From Azoarcus sp. (lineage in GTDB: Bacteria; Pseudomonadota; Gammaproteobacteria; Burkholderiales; Rhodocyclaceae): a stretch of 37,806 bases of DNA. Each line of letters starts with the position of its first letter. The stretch's first letter is position 1. Positions 7,661 through 14,460 of the stretch are shown here, one piece after another. Below the pieces are notes generated by a model. The model was given only the letters and a program-made list of their open reading frames with translations, made no database searches and was not told the origin of the DNA. The translations under genes and the position numbers were made by a program. Location: the NCBI GenBank assembly GCA_031285965.1, contig JAITVD010000078.1, positions 1-37,806 of the forward strand. The letters run 5' to 3'.

Positions 7661-8053
7661 ATGTTTTTTGAAAAAACAGTTCCCCCAAAAAATCGAAAAG
7701 ATTTTATGAAATGGTATGAAAAACAAACAGAATGGGCTGAAGATCATGAATATGATGATCCGACTGTATCTTCTAATAATTTGCGTAATTGGTTTATGGA
7801 GATAATTAAAAAATTTCCGCAAATGAATGGACGTTATGCCCTCAGCGATGAGGAAATAGATAATATGGAAAACGATTCATATATTACAGATTATTCAATT
7901 GGAAAAGATATGATATATGCGGCTTTTGCATGGTCATTGGTTGATGAGGCACATGAAACTGTAAAAAGATTGGCAAAAGAATATAATGTTGGTTTTTTTG
8001 ATGTAAGTTCAGATAAAGGTGAAATTATTTTTGATGATGTAGAAATAATATAA
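7661..8053 (+). CDS. uncharacterised cassette protein (130 aa)
   Basis: The acidic, soluble protein has no signal peptide or membrane segment. It starts MFFEKTVPPKNRKDFMKWYE and carries YDDPTVSSNNLRNWFMEII, DYSIGKDMIYAAFAW and GFFDVSS blocks. These recall a conserved uncharacterised bacterial family often found as small accessory genes, but I cannot give it a name or function. The gene is A+T-rich and lies between a cassette boundary at 7577 and an attC-like site that begins 36 bp after its stop. There is no Shine-Dalgarno sequence before the ATG. The conserved N-terminus argues that 7661 is nevertheless the true start. Its setting beside an immunity-type gene makes an antitoxin or immunity role possible, as inference only. 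Confidence 0.7.
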   Translation: MFFEKTVPPKNRKDFMKWYEKQTEWAEDHEYDDPTVSSNNLRNWFMEIIKKFPQMNGRYALSDEEIDNMENDSYITDYSIGKDMIYAAFAWSLVDEAHETVKRLAKEYNVGFFDVSSDKGEIIFDDVEII

Positions 8054-8088
8054 TGGTAAAATTAAAAAATGGAATACGGGGCAACTGC

Positions 8089-8264
8089 ATATAACAGGTC
8101 TGTATGCGTTCCGCGCCCATTCGGGCGCTCCAGGGTTCCGCAAAACCGCAGTCGGGCTACGCCCTTTGTGCGGTTTTACTCCACCCACAGTTTGGGCAGG
8201 GGTCAATGCTTACGCATTACCCTATTGCCTGCCCAAACCGTCGCATACAGCCGGAACGTTATGT
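8089..8264 (+). repeat. attC-like recombination site 2
   Basis: The site runs from ATATAAC (8089-8095; R'' position, one base off RYYYAAC) to GTTATGT (8258-8264; R' position). The L stem is CTGTATGCG (8100-8108) with CGCATACAG (8242-8250). Unpaired spacers of 4 and 7 bases separate the two stems, as in folded attC sites. The 18 bases ending at 8095 (from 8078) pair in 17 of 18 positions with the 18 bases at 7577-7594, the start of the same cassette. Inside are further hairpins: GCGCCCATTCGGGCGC, an AAAACCGCA/TGCGGTTTT pair, and GTTTGGGCAGG (8190-8200) with CCTGCCCAAAC (8228-8238). At 176 bp it is longer than typical attC sites, and the usual extrahelical base in the L stem is not evident. Confidence 0.65.
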
Positions 8265-8304
8265 GAAATGGCGGCTAAAATTTTTAGGAATTAAGAAAAG
8301 GTTA

Positions 8305-8333
8305 TTGACAAATAACTAAAGGCACGAAATAAT
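8305..8333 (+). promoter_or_regulatory. sigma-70 promoter of the second cassette
   Basis: TTGACA (8305-8310), a 17-bp spacer and AATAAT (8328-8333) form a near-consensus promoter. A TAAGGAG ribosome binding site (8346-8352) and the ATG at 8358 follow. The cassette therefore carries its own expression signals. Confidence 0.55.
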
Positions 8334-8357
8334 AAATTAAAAGTTTAAGGAGAAAAA

Positions 8358-8966
8358 ATGGCTAATGATTTTGATTACTATATAATTTTCCCAAAAATTA
8401 CAGAAAATGTTCCAATTTTGAGGAATGATGACAAACATGATATTGAGGGAATTAGTTTTCTATACATGGATGAATATGCAAAAAATATTAAAACGCCTGT
8501 CCATTTAAGATTTAATCCGCCTGTACCTAAAAAACCTAAAATGGTTGACCATCTTTCCTTGCCATCATCAGTTTTCTCACAAAAGGTTTATGATGTTTTG
8601 GAACCTTTAAATATTAAAGAATTACAATTAGTGCCCGTTATCATTACAGGAGAAAAATCGGAAAAATATAATAATTATTGGGTGGCTAATATTTATAATT
8701 GTCTTGAATGTTTTGATAAAGATGAATCAATTTATGAAATTGATAATTTTACCAAAAGTTGGGAAAGTATTGAGAAACTAGTTTTAGACAAAAAAGTTTT
8801 ATCTAGAATTCCTTTAAAAGATCGTCTTATCTTTGTTCCAAAAGAAACTTCTGAATTTACAATATATCATAAAACAATTGTGGATATTATTTTATCAGTT
8901 AATCCAGAGGGTGTAAGTTTCGTTTCTGTTGAAAAATGGTGTGAAGGAATACAATTTGGAAAATAA
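8358..8966 (+). CDS. probable immunity protein, DUF1629/Imm11 type
   Basis: The 202-residue soluble protein has the block pattern I associate with DUF1629/Imm11 immunity proteins of polymorphic toxin systems. It has a KTPVHLRFNPPVPKKPKMVDHL segment (about 46-67), SSVFSQKVYDVLEPLNIKELQLVPV, NNYWVANIYNCLECFDKDES, then KLVLDKKVLSRIPLKDRL and a C-terminal GVSFVSVEKW. Such proteins neutralise a cognate toxin in the cytoplasm; no toxin gene is visible here. A strong ribosome binding site precedes the ATG. The gene is A+T-rich and followed 24 bp later by a complete attC-like site, so it travels as a solitary cassette. The family assignment comes from motif memory, not a search. Confidence 0.6.
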   Translation: MANDFDYYIIFPKITENVPILRNDDKHDIEGISFLYMDEYAKNIKTPVHLRFNPPVPKKPKMVDHLSLPSSVFSQKVYDVLEPLNIKELQLVPVIITGEKSEKYNNYWVANIYNCLECFDKDESIYEIDNFTKSWESIEKLVLDKKVLSRIPLKDRLIFVPKETSEFTIYHKTIVDIILSVNPEGVSFVSVEKWCEGIQFGK

Positions 8967-8990
8967 AATAATGGAGTACGCCCCAACTTC

Positions 8991-9096
8991 GCTTAACAGG
9001 ACTGTATGCGTTCCGCCGCCGTTCGGCGGCTCTAGAGTTCCGCAAAACCGCAGTTATCGGGCGCAAAAACCGTCGCATACAGCCGGAACGTTATTC
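8991..9096 (+). repeat. attC-like recombination site 3
   Basis: GCTTAAC (8991-8997) fits RYYYAAC exactly. CTGTATGCG (9002-9010) pairs with CGCATACAG (9074-9082), and GTTATTC (9090-9096) closes the site. A GCCGCCGTTCGGCGGC hairpin lies in the loop. At 106 bp it falls within the known attC size range. Its end AGCCGGAACGTTAT is identical to that of site 2. The end of this cassette is partly complementary (13 of 18) to its start at 8258. Chromosomal sequence with no further repeat follows, so this is the distal end of the array. Confidence 0.65.
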
Positions 9097-9119
9097 ATAA
9101 ATTGCTCGAAAAGTGTCCA

Positions 9120-9141
9120 ACAGAATTTATTTTCTGTTTTT
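9120..9141 (+). terminator. weak terminator-like hairpin after the cassettes
   Basis: ACAGAA (9120-9125) and TTCTGT (9132-9137) form a short stem followed by TTTT. The stem is A+T-rich, so this is tentative. The opposite strand carries the end of the membrane protein gene. Confidence 0.25.
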
Positions 9142-9175
9142 CGCTTTTGCTTTGGAAATTTTTTGAAAAACGGCA

Positions 9176-9730
9176 CTAGCCCCTTTTCCGGTGCAGCTTG
9201 CTTTGCCAGTAGCGGTACGCCAGCCAACCGAATACGGCTGCGGTGATGAACATGAAGCCGACGCCTTGCCAGTAGGCAACAGGGTCTACTGCGAGCAGGT
9301 AGTCTCTGGCGGGTCTGACGAAATGCACGCGGCCTGAAATGAGCGCCCCGATGGCGGTGGCCAGAAATCCAAAAGCGGGCGAAAACCAAGCAACGAGACC
9401 CACGCCGACAATGACGATGTCGGTTTTTGGGGTGCGCTTTCCGCGCTGCATGAAAACGCTCTCCACGCCGTACCAGAGCGCCAGCAGCCATCCGAATAGG
9501 GCAATGATGGGGGCTGCGGCCAGCAGGAGTCCGACTAGGGAGGCCGCTAGGAATAAGGGCACGCCGTTGAGTGGCTCGATTTTCATCCAAATTGTGCCTA
9601 GGGCGGAAAAGAGCCAGATGGTGATTGGGGTGGCGAGCAGCGCGGCCAGAAAGCAGAACGTGCCGCGCCGACGGGCTTGGTCGCCCGGCGCGGCGTTTTC
9701 GGGAAGGGTGAAAAGTGTGGTCATGAGCAT
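9176..9730 (-). CDS. polytopic membrane protein of unknown function
   Basis: The 184-residue protein has about four hydrophobic segments, near residues 25-46, 56-86, 103-126 and 155-175. A basic RGKRTPKTD stretch lies between the second and third, and the tail is basic. It has no recognised catalytic motif. An alternative ATG two codons downstream (9724) is possible. The gene starts 3 bp after the metY stop, so it is probably co-transcribed with metY; a role in sulfur or methionine metabolism is not indicated by the sequence itself. Its G+C content matches the core genome, which argues that it belongs to the resident chromosome and not to the adjacent cassette array. Confidence 0.7.
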   Translation of the reverse strand: MLMTTLFTLPENAAPGDQARRRGTFCFLAALLATPITIWLFSALGTIWMKIEPLNGVPLFLAASLVGLLLAAAPIIALFGWLLALWYGVESVFMQRGKRTPKTDIVIVGVGLVAWFSPAFGFLATAIGALISGRVHFVRPARDYLLAVDPVAYWQGVGFMFITAAVFGWLAYRYWQSKLHRKRG

Positions 9731-9733
9731 GAT

Positions 9734-11005
9734 TCAGGCCGCCGCGAGGGCTTGGTTGAGGTCGTCGAGGAGGTCGTCAATGTGTTCGATGCCGATGGAC
9801 AGCCGCACCATGTCGGGGGTGACGCCCGCCTGCGCCAGTTCTTTTTCGTCGAGCTGGCGATGGGTGGTGGAGGCCGGATGGCAGGCCAGCGAGCGGGTAT
9901 CCCCGATATTGACGAGCCGCAAGATGAGCTTCAGCGCGTCTTGGAAGCGTGCGCCCGCTTCGTACCCGCCTTTGACGCCAAACGTCAGGATGCCCGATGC
10001 GCGTCCGCCCATGTATTTTTGCGCCAGCGGATAGTCAGGATGGTCGGGCAGCCCCGCATAGCTGACCCATGAAGTTTTGGGATGCGCCTTGAGATGCTGC
10101 GCCGCCTTGACGGTGTTTTCGCAGATGCGCTCCATGCGCAGCGTGAGCGTTTCGATGCCCTGAAGAATCAGAAAAGCGTTGAAAGGCGAGAGCGCCGCGC
10201 CTTGGTTGCGCAGCGGCACGACGCGCGCCCGGCCAATGAAGGCCGCCGCGCCCATCGCTTCGGTATAGGAAACGCCGTGGTAGGCCGGGTCCGGCTCGCT
10301 GAGCCGAGGAAAGCGCGTCTTGTGCTCAGCCCAGGGAAACTTGCCGGAATCGACGATGATGCCGCCCAGCGAGTTGCCGTGACCGCCCAGATATTTGGTG
10401 AGCGAATGCACCACAATATCCGCGCCGTGCCCGATCGGGCGGCACAGATAAGGGGAAGGGACGGTGTTATCGACAATCAGCGGTATTCCGGCTTCGTGGG
10501 CGATGTCGGCCAGCCGCTCGAAATCGGTGATGTTGCCCAGCGGATTGCCGATGGATTCACAATAAATCGCTTTGGTGCGCCCGTCGATGAGGGCGCGGAT
10601 GTTCTCCGGCTCGCGCATGTCGGCAAAGCGCACAGTGATGCCGAAATTGGGCAATGAATGCGCGAACAGGTTGTAAGTTCCGCCGTACAGCGTGGATGAC
10701 GAGACGATGTTGTCGCCCGCTCCGGCAATGGTCTGGATGGCATAAGTGATGGCCGACATGCCCGAGGCCATCGCCAACGCGCCGATGCCGCCTTCCATCG
10801 CGGCGACGCGCGCCTCCAATACCGCGTTGGTGGGATTCATCATCCGGGTATAGATGTTTCCAGAAACCTTGAGATTGAACAGGTCTGCGGCATGCAGTGT
10901 GTCATCGAAGGCGTAGGAAGTCGTCTGGTAGATGGGTACTGCGACGGCGTGGGTCGTCGGCTCGGGAATATAGCCCGCATGGACGGCGAGTGTCTCGATT
11001 TTCAT
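9734..11005 (-). CDS. metY: O-acetylhomoserine sulfhydrylase (aminocarboxypropyltransferase)
   Basis: This PLP enzyme makes homocysteine from O-acetylhomoserine and sulfide, the direct-sulfhydrylation route to methionine. The 423 residues have the Cys/Met-metabolism fold: the N-terminal YQTTSYAF, IYTRMMNPTN (about 51-60), the cofactor aspartate in VDN (about 179), and the Schiff-base lysine in SLTKYLGGHG (Lys204). The length of about 425-430 residues separates MetY from the shorter cystathionine enzymes (about 380-400). The gene is divergent from thrC; both pathways branch from homoserine, so a shared 119-bp regulatory interval would fit, though I see no specific operator. Confidence 0.93.
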   Translation of the reverse strand: MKIETLAVHAGYIPEPTTHAVAVPIYQTTSYAFDDTLHAADLFNLKVSGNIYTRMMNPTNAVLEARVAAMEGGIGALAMASGMSAITYAIQTIAGAGDNIVSSSTLYGGTYNLFAHSLPNFGITVRFADMREPENIRALIDGRTKAIYCESIGNPLGNITDFERLADIAHEAGIPLIVDNTVPSPYLCRPIGHGADIVVHSLTKYLGGHGNSLGGIIVDSGKFPWAEHKTRFPRLSEPDPAYHGVSYTEAMGAAAFIGRARVVPLRNQGAALSPFNAFLILQGIETLTLRMERICENTVKAAQHLKAHPKTSWVSYAGLPDHPDYPLAQKYMGGRASGILTFGVKGGYEAGARFQDALKLILRLVNIGDTRSLACHPASTTHRQLDEKELAQAGVTPDMVRLSIGIEHIDDLLDDLNQALAAA

Positions 11006-11124
11006 GGAAAGCCTTTATCCTTCGGGCAAAGTGAAAGTGGGAAAGAACGAATTATATTAGACTTGACGCTCTCTCTTGGGTTTCATGCCACCGCAGCCCA
11101 GCCATTTTTCAGGAACCGTTTTCC

Positions 11125-12564
11125 ATGAAATACCTTTCCACTCGCGGCCACGCGGCGCGTCCCGGATTTTGCGACATCCTCCTTGAAGGGCTGGCTCCCG
11201 ACGGCGGGCTGTACCTGCCCGAACTCATCCCCCAAATTTCTTTCGCCGAACTCGATGCGTGGCGGCGGCTTCCGTATGCCGACCTCGCGTTTGAAATCCT
11301 CTCGAAGTTCATTGACGACATCCCCGCCGACGATTTGCGCGACCTCTGCCGCCGCACCTACGCCGCCGACGTTTTCCGCCACGCCCGCGCTGGGGATGAC
11401 CCGTCGAGGATTGCCCCGCTGCGCTGGCTGGAGCCGGGCAGGGTTGGGCTGCTCGCGCTCTCCAATGGCCCGACGCTCGCCTTTAAGGACATGGCGATGC
11501 AGTTGCTCGGCAATCTTTTCGAGTACGTGCTGGCGCGGCGCGGGGAGACGCTCAATATCCTTGGGGCGACCTCCGGCGATACCGGCTCGGCGGCGGAATA
11601 CGCGATGCGCGGAAAATCCCGCGTCAAAGTTTTCATGCTCTCGCCGCACGGCAAAATGAGCGCCTTCCAGCGGGCGCAGATGTATTCGCTTGCCGACGAA
11701 AACATTTTCAACATCGCCGTGACCGGTATGTTTGATGACGCACAGGACATCGTGAAAGCGGTTTCCAATGACGCCGCGTTCAAGGCGAAGCATCGCATCG
11801 GCGCAGTCAATTCCATCAACTGGGCGCGGATTGCGGCGCAGGTGGTCTATTACTTCCACGGCTATTTCGCCGCGACTTCCAGCAATACGCAGCAGGCGGC
11901 TTTCTGCGTGCCGACGGGCAATTTCGGCAACATCCTCGCGGGGCATATTGCGCGTTCGATGGGGCTGCCCATTGCGCGGCTTATTTTGGCGACCAACGAA
12001 AATGACGTGCTCGACGAGTTTTTCCGCACGGGAACTTACCGCCCGCGCAAGGCGAGCGAAACCTACGTCACTTCCAGCCCGTCGATGGATATTTCAAAAG
12101 CGTCGAACTTTGAGCGTTTCGTCTTTGACTTGGTGGGGCGCAATCCGGCGAAGGTGGCGGAACTCTGGAAAGCCATCGACGCGGGCGATGCGTTCAGCCT
12201 CTCCGGCACGCCGCATTTCGCGCGCCTGGTGGAATGCGGGTTTCTTTCCGGGAAAAGCACGCACGCGGATCGTCTGGCGACGATTCGGGAACGCTACGAA
12301 CGGGATGGCGTGATGATTGACCCCCATACCGCTGACGCTATGAAAATCGCCTGCCAGCATCTCGGCGGGCTGCCCGCCGGGGTTCCCGTGCTGGTGCTGG
12401 AAACCGCGCAGGCGGCGAAATTCGCCGATACCCTTCGCGAGGCGCTGGGCCGCGCACCCGAAATTCCCGCCGACCTGCAAGGGCTGGAAGCTCTGCCGCA
12501 GCGCGTCGAAGTTATGCCGCCGGAAGTTGGCGCGGTGAAGGCGTTCATTGAGGCGAGAATTTGA
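11125..12564 (+). CDS. thrC: threonine synthase
   Basis: It converts O-phosphohomoserine to threonine, using PLP. The 479 residues begin MKYLSTRGHA and have the class-typical LAPDGGLYLPE (about 23-33). The PLP lysine lies in GPTLAFKDMAMQLLG (Lys121), followed by GATSGDTGSAAEYA and VPTGNFGNILAGHIA. A CAGGAA ribosome binding site precedes the ATG, and a strong terminator follows. In many betaproteobacteria thrC follows hom; here it stands alone and divergent from metY, so homoserine dehydrogenase must be encoded elsewhere. Confidence 0.96.
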   Translation: MKYLSTRGHAARPGFCDILLEGLAPDGGLYLPELIPQISFAELDAWRRLPYADLAFEILSKFIDDIPADDLRDLCRRTYAADVFRHARAGDDPSRIAPLRWLEPGRVGLLALSNGPTLAFKDMAMQLLGNLFEYVLARRGETLNILGATSGDTGSAAEYAMRGKSRVKVFMLSPHGKMSAFQRAQMYSLADENIFNIAVTGMFDDAQDIVKAVSNDAAFKAKHRIGAVNSINWARIAAQVVYYFHGYFAATSSNTQQAAFCVPTGNFGNILAGHIARSMGLPIARLILATNENDVLDEFFRTGTYRPRKASETYVTSSPSMDISKASNFERFVFDLVGRNPAKVAELWKAIDAGDAFSLSGTPHFARLVECGFLSGKSTHADRLATIRERYERDGVMIDPHTADAMKIACQHLGGLPAGVPVLVLETAQAAKFADTLREALGRAPEIPADLQGLEALPQRVEVMPPEVGAVKAFIEARI

Positions 12565-12591
12565 TTCCGGCTTGATTTGAGCGAATGCGCG

Positions 12592-12630
12592 AAGCGGGGG
12601 CAGGGTGAAAGCTGCCCCGCTTTCTTGCTT
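12592..12630 (+). terminator. intrinsic terminator after thrC
   Basis: AAGCGGGGGCAG (12592-12603) and CTGCCCCGCTTT (12612-12623) pair with one bulged G, followed by a T-rich CTTGCTTATTG. It lies 28 bp after the thrC stop. Confidence 0.7.
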
Positions 12631-12725
12631 ATTGTTCAGGGCGAGGGAATTAAAATATTTCATTAAATTTATAGAATAAAAATTATTTTTGAAAATATTT
12701 TACCCTCACGGATACCCACGATTTT

Positions 12726-12812
12726 GCAGGGTCGCAGCAACTTATTGTGGGCAGTCAAAGCCCTTAGTTTATGCGGAGGGCTTTGAAAATTTATATGGTT
12801 CCGGCGACCTGC
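12726..12812. repeat. nested inverted repeat downstream of the DQ-repeat genes
   Basis: The outer arms are GCAGGGTCGC (12726-12735) and GCGACCTGC (12804-12812), complementary with one bulged base. The inner arms are CAAAGCCC (12756-12763) and GGGCTTTG (12778-12785), a perfect 8-bp stem. It lies just past the 3' end of the minus-strand gene ending at 12827, so it may end that transcript or be a mobile-element end. It shares no sequence with the attC-like sites. The rest of the 12631-12826 gap is A+T-rich and shows no supported gene. Confidence 0.4.
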
Positions 12813-12826
12813 TGAATCAAAATCAT

Positions 12827-13381
12827 TCACACACTGATGTTATAAGGCTGATCTTCAACTTTACCGCACTTCTTGCATTTGACTTTTCTACCAGATAAAT
12901 ATCTAGAGCCTGATTTAACCTTAATGTCCTTTGCAATAATTTTCCACTCATGAAATCGACAATTTTCTTTTTTCATTTTGCATATTGTGCAAACATCACC
13001 AATATAATGGTGTGAGCCATTAGCGCAATGTTTGCTCTGTAAAACCTTTTTTATAAATTCTTGTAGTTTTAAATCAGTCAGCCTTTCTACAGCCTTAAGA
13101 AGCACTTCGATATTGGTTTCATTCTCTGCGATATAGAAAAGAGCAGTCTGGTCGGTTAGCCTGCTAACCGCTGCATAACGCACATTGAAATGTCTGTCGT
13201 TTTTTGCGATTTCTGCAAGCACTGACTGATCGGACAATAGATAGACCGCTTCCGCACGTATATGACCGCTAGTCGCTTTTTTAGCAATGTTAAGCAGTTT
13301 AGATTGGTCTGTCTCATTTCTGACGGCATTCACCGCTTTCTCATAGTTTTCGCTCATCCACGCAGGTTTGAAAAACCACAT
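12827..13381 (-). CDS. DQ-repeat (HEAT-like) protein with C-terminal zinc ribbon
   Basis: The ATG at 13381 follows GGAGG by 7 bases and is preferred to an upstream in-frame ATG at 13408. The 184-residue protein has about four degenerate helical repeats of roughly 22-24 residues centred on [TS]DQ: NETDQSKLLNIAKK, LLSDQSVLAEIAKND, RLTDQTALFYIAENE and a final RLTDLKLQEFIKK. VRYAAVSRL-type second helices mark a HEAT-like solenoid. The C-terminus has CTIC and CKKCGK pairs plus nearby His and Cys, probably binding zinc. Such repeats usually mediate protein binding, and no enzyme motif is seen. It follows a related gene on the same strand, so the pair probably arose by duplication. The gene is A+T-rich, accessory. 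Confidence 0.7.
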   Translation of the reverse strand: MWFFKPAWMSENYEKAVNAVRNETDQSKLLNIAKKATSGHIRAEAVYLLSDQSVLAEIAKNDRHFNVRYAAVSRLTDQTALFYIAENETNIEVLLKAVERLTDLKLQEFIKKVLQSKHCANGSHHYIGDVCTICKMKKENCRFHEWKIIAKDIKVKSGSRYLSGRKVKCKKCGKVEDQPYNISV

Positions 13382-13438
13382 ATCATTGCCTCCATGTTGA
13401 TGCCCCATTCGGCATAGGGTGAATCATACCTGCTGGGA

Positions 13439-13792
13439 TTACGTGTCGGGCGCGTTTATGCTGCGCGTCACCACAGAGCGCCCGCAAATTCTACATTTTT
13501 TGCCCTCTTCGCTCAAACCGGCATACGAATAGCGCCACGCTTCCCAATCATGGCTGCCGTGCGCCCGCAGATAGCGGCAGTTACGGTCGCCATGCAGCAG
13601 AGCATGTTCTACATCATCAGTATCATCAAGCTGCATCAGTTCGCGGAGCCGGGAATAAATCGCTTCACGAGTTTGAGTAATCGTTTTTTTCATCAAAATA
13701 TTTTCTAATATCTCGATGGTGTCAATTTTCTGTAGAACCTTTTTGTATCTGTCGTCATTTTGAGGGTCAGAAGATATTACAAATTCACTCAT
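13439..13792 (-). CDS. zinc-ribbon protein, probably the C-terminal part of a split gene
   Basis: The apparent 117-residue product ends with a zinc ribbon, HGSHDWEAWRYS followed by KKCRICGRSV, resembling the tail of the gene at 12827-13381. Its frame is open upstream of the ATG at 13792, through ITDQTALHSTLVSLTN, to the A7 run at 13840-13850 on the minus strand. There, one added A joins it in frame to the end of the 13837-14439 gene. No ribosome binding site precedes 13792. I therefore read this as the distal part of one ~333-residue protein that has a membrane anchor, DQ repeats and a zinc ribbon; a separate gene is less likely. Confidence 0.55.
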   Translation of the reverse strand: MSEFVISSDPQNDDRYKKVLQKIDTIEILENILMKKTITQTREAIYSRLRELMQLDDTDDVEHALLHGDRNCRYLRAHGSHDWEAWRYSYAGLSEEGKKCRICGRSVVTRSINAPDT

Positions 13793-13836
13793 ATTGGTAA
13801 GAGATACCAGAGTACTGTGTAAAGCAGTCTGGTCTG

Positions 13837-14439
13837 TTATTTTTTTAATATTTTATCAAATATACTTGTATTTTTTAATCCTCGTATAACTCTGGCCAAC
13901 AGTCTTTGGTCAGATATTTTTTCAAGTGCCCGTTCAATGAATGCCATCTCTGTATCATACAATTCTTTATTCTGCTCAAAATAAAGCATAAAATCTATAT
14001 CTTGTATAATCTTTGTTAGTATTTTTTCGTCACTTACAAAAATTTTACTATATTTTTTATATAACTTAATAACTTTAAATAGTTGTTTGTCTTTTTTGTT
14101 ATTATATTTTTTGATTAAATAAGAATATATTCTTTCCGTATCATTTTTTACATTGTCACGCTCTTCGAATTTGAAAATTCTAAAGATAAATCTTGCAATC
14201 ATCATTGAGAAAAAAAGTGTTGCTCCAGCGCCGATGGCGAATACGGGTATTATCAATGTACCTATATCGGCGTTCAGTTCTGTGGTGACAAAGCCAGCAG
14301 CAAGTAACCCGGCTCCCGTCAACGCCAACAGGGCAAGCCCTCCTTCCTCTAAAGAAAGAGGGGCTTTGAATCGGCCCAAAATAAGCATCCAGGCAATTGC
14401 CAGAACCCAGACGCCAAAATAGGCTAATACCCATTCCAT
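13837..14439 (-). CDS. membrane-anchored DQ-repeat protein, N-terminal part of a probable split gene
   Basis: The N-terminal 90 residues hold about three membrane segments (WVLAYFGVWVLAIAWMLIL near 3-21, then near 32-52 and 60-88). A charged, A+T-rich cytoplasmic part with ISDQRLLARVIRG (about 176-188) follows. The frame stops at FDKILKK, within a minus-strand A7 run; an eighth A would continue it as KKITDQTAL into the next ORF. Base composition changes within the gene: the first third resembles core genes, the rest is very A+T-rich, so it may be a mosaic. It starts 21 bp after the typA stop on the same strand and could be read through from typA. Function unknown. Confidence 0.6.
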   Translation of the reverse strand: MEWVLAYFGVWVLAIAWMLILGRFKAPLSLEEGGLALLALTGAGLLAAGFVTTELNADIGTLIIPVFAIGAGATLFFSMMIARFIFRIFKFEERDNVKNDTERIYSYLIKKYNNKKDKQLFKVIKLYKKYSKIFVSDEKILTKIIQDIDFMLYFEQNKELYDTEMAFIERALEKISDQRLLARVIRGLKNTSIFDKILKK

Positions 14440-14460
14440 CGAAAAATCACTCCATTGTTT

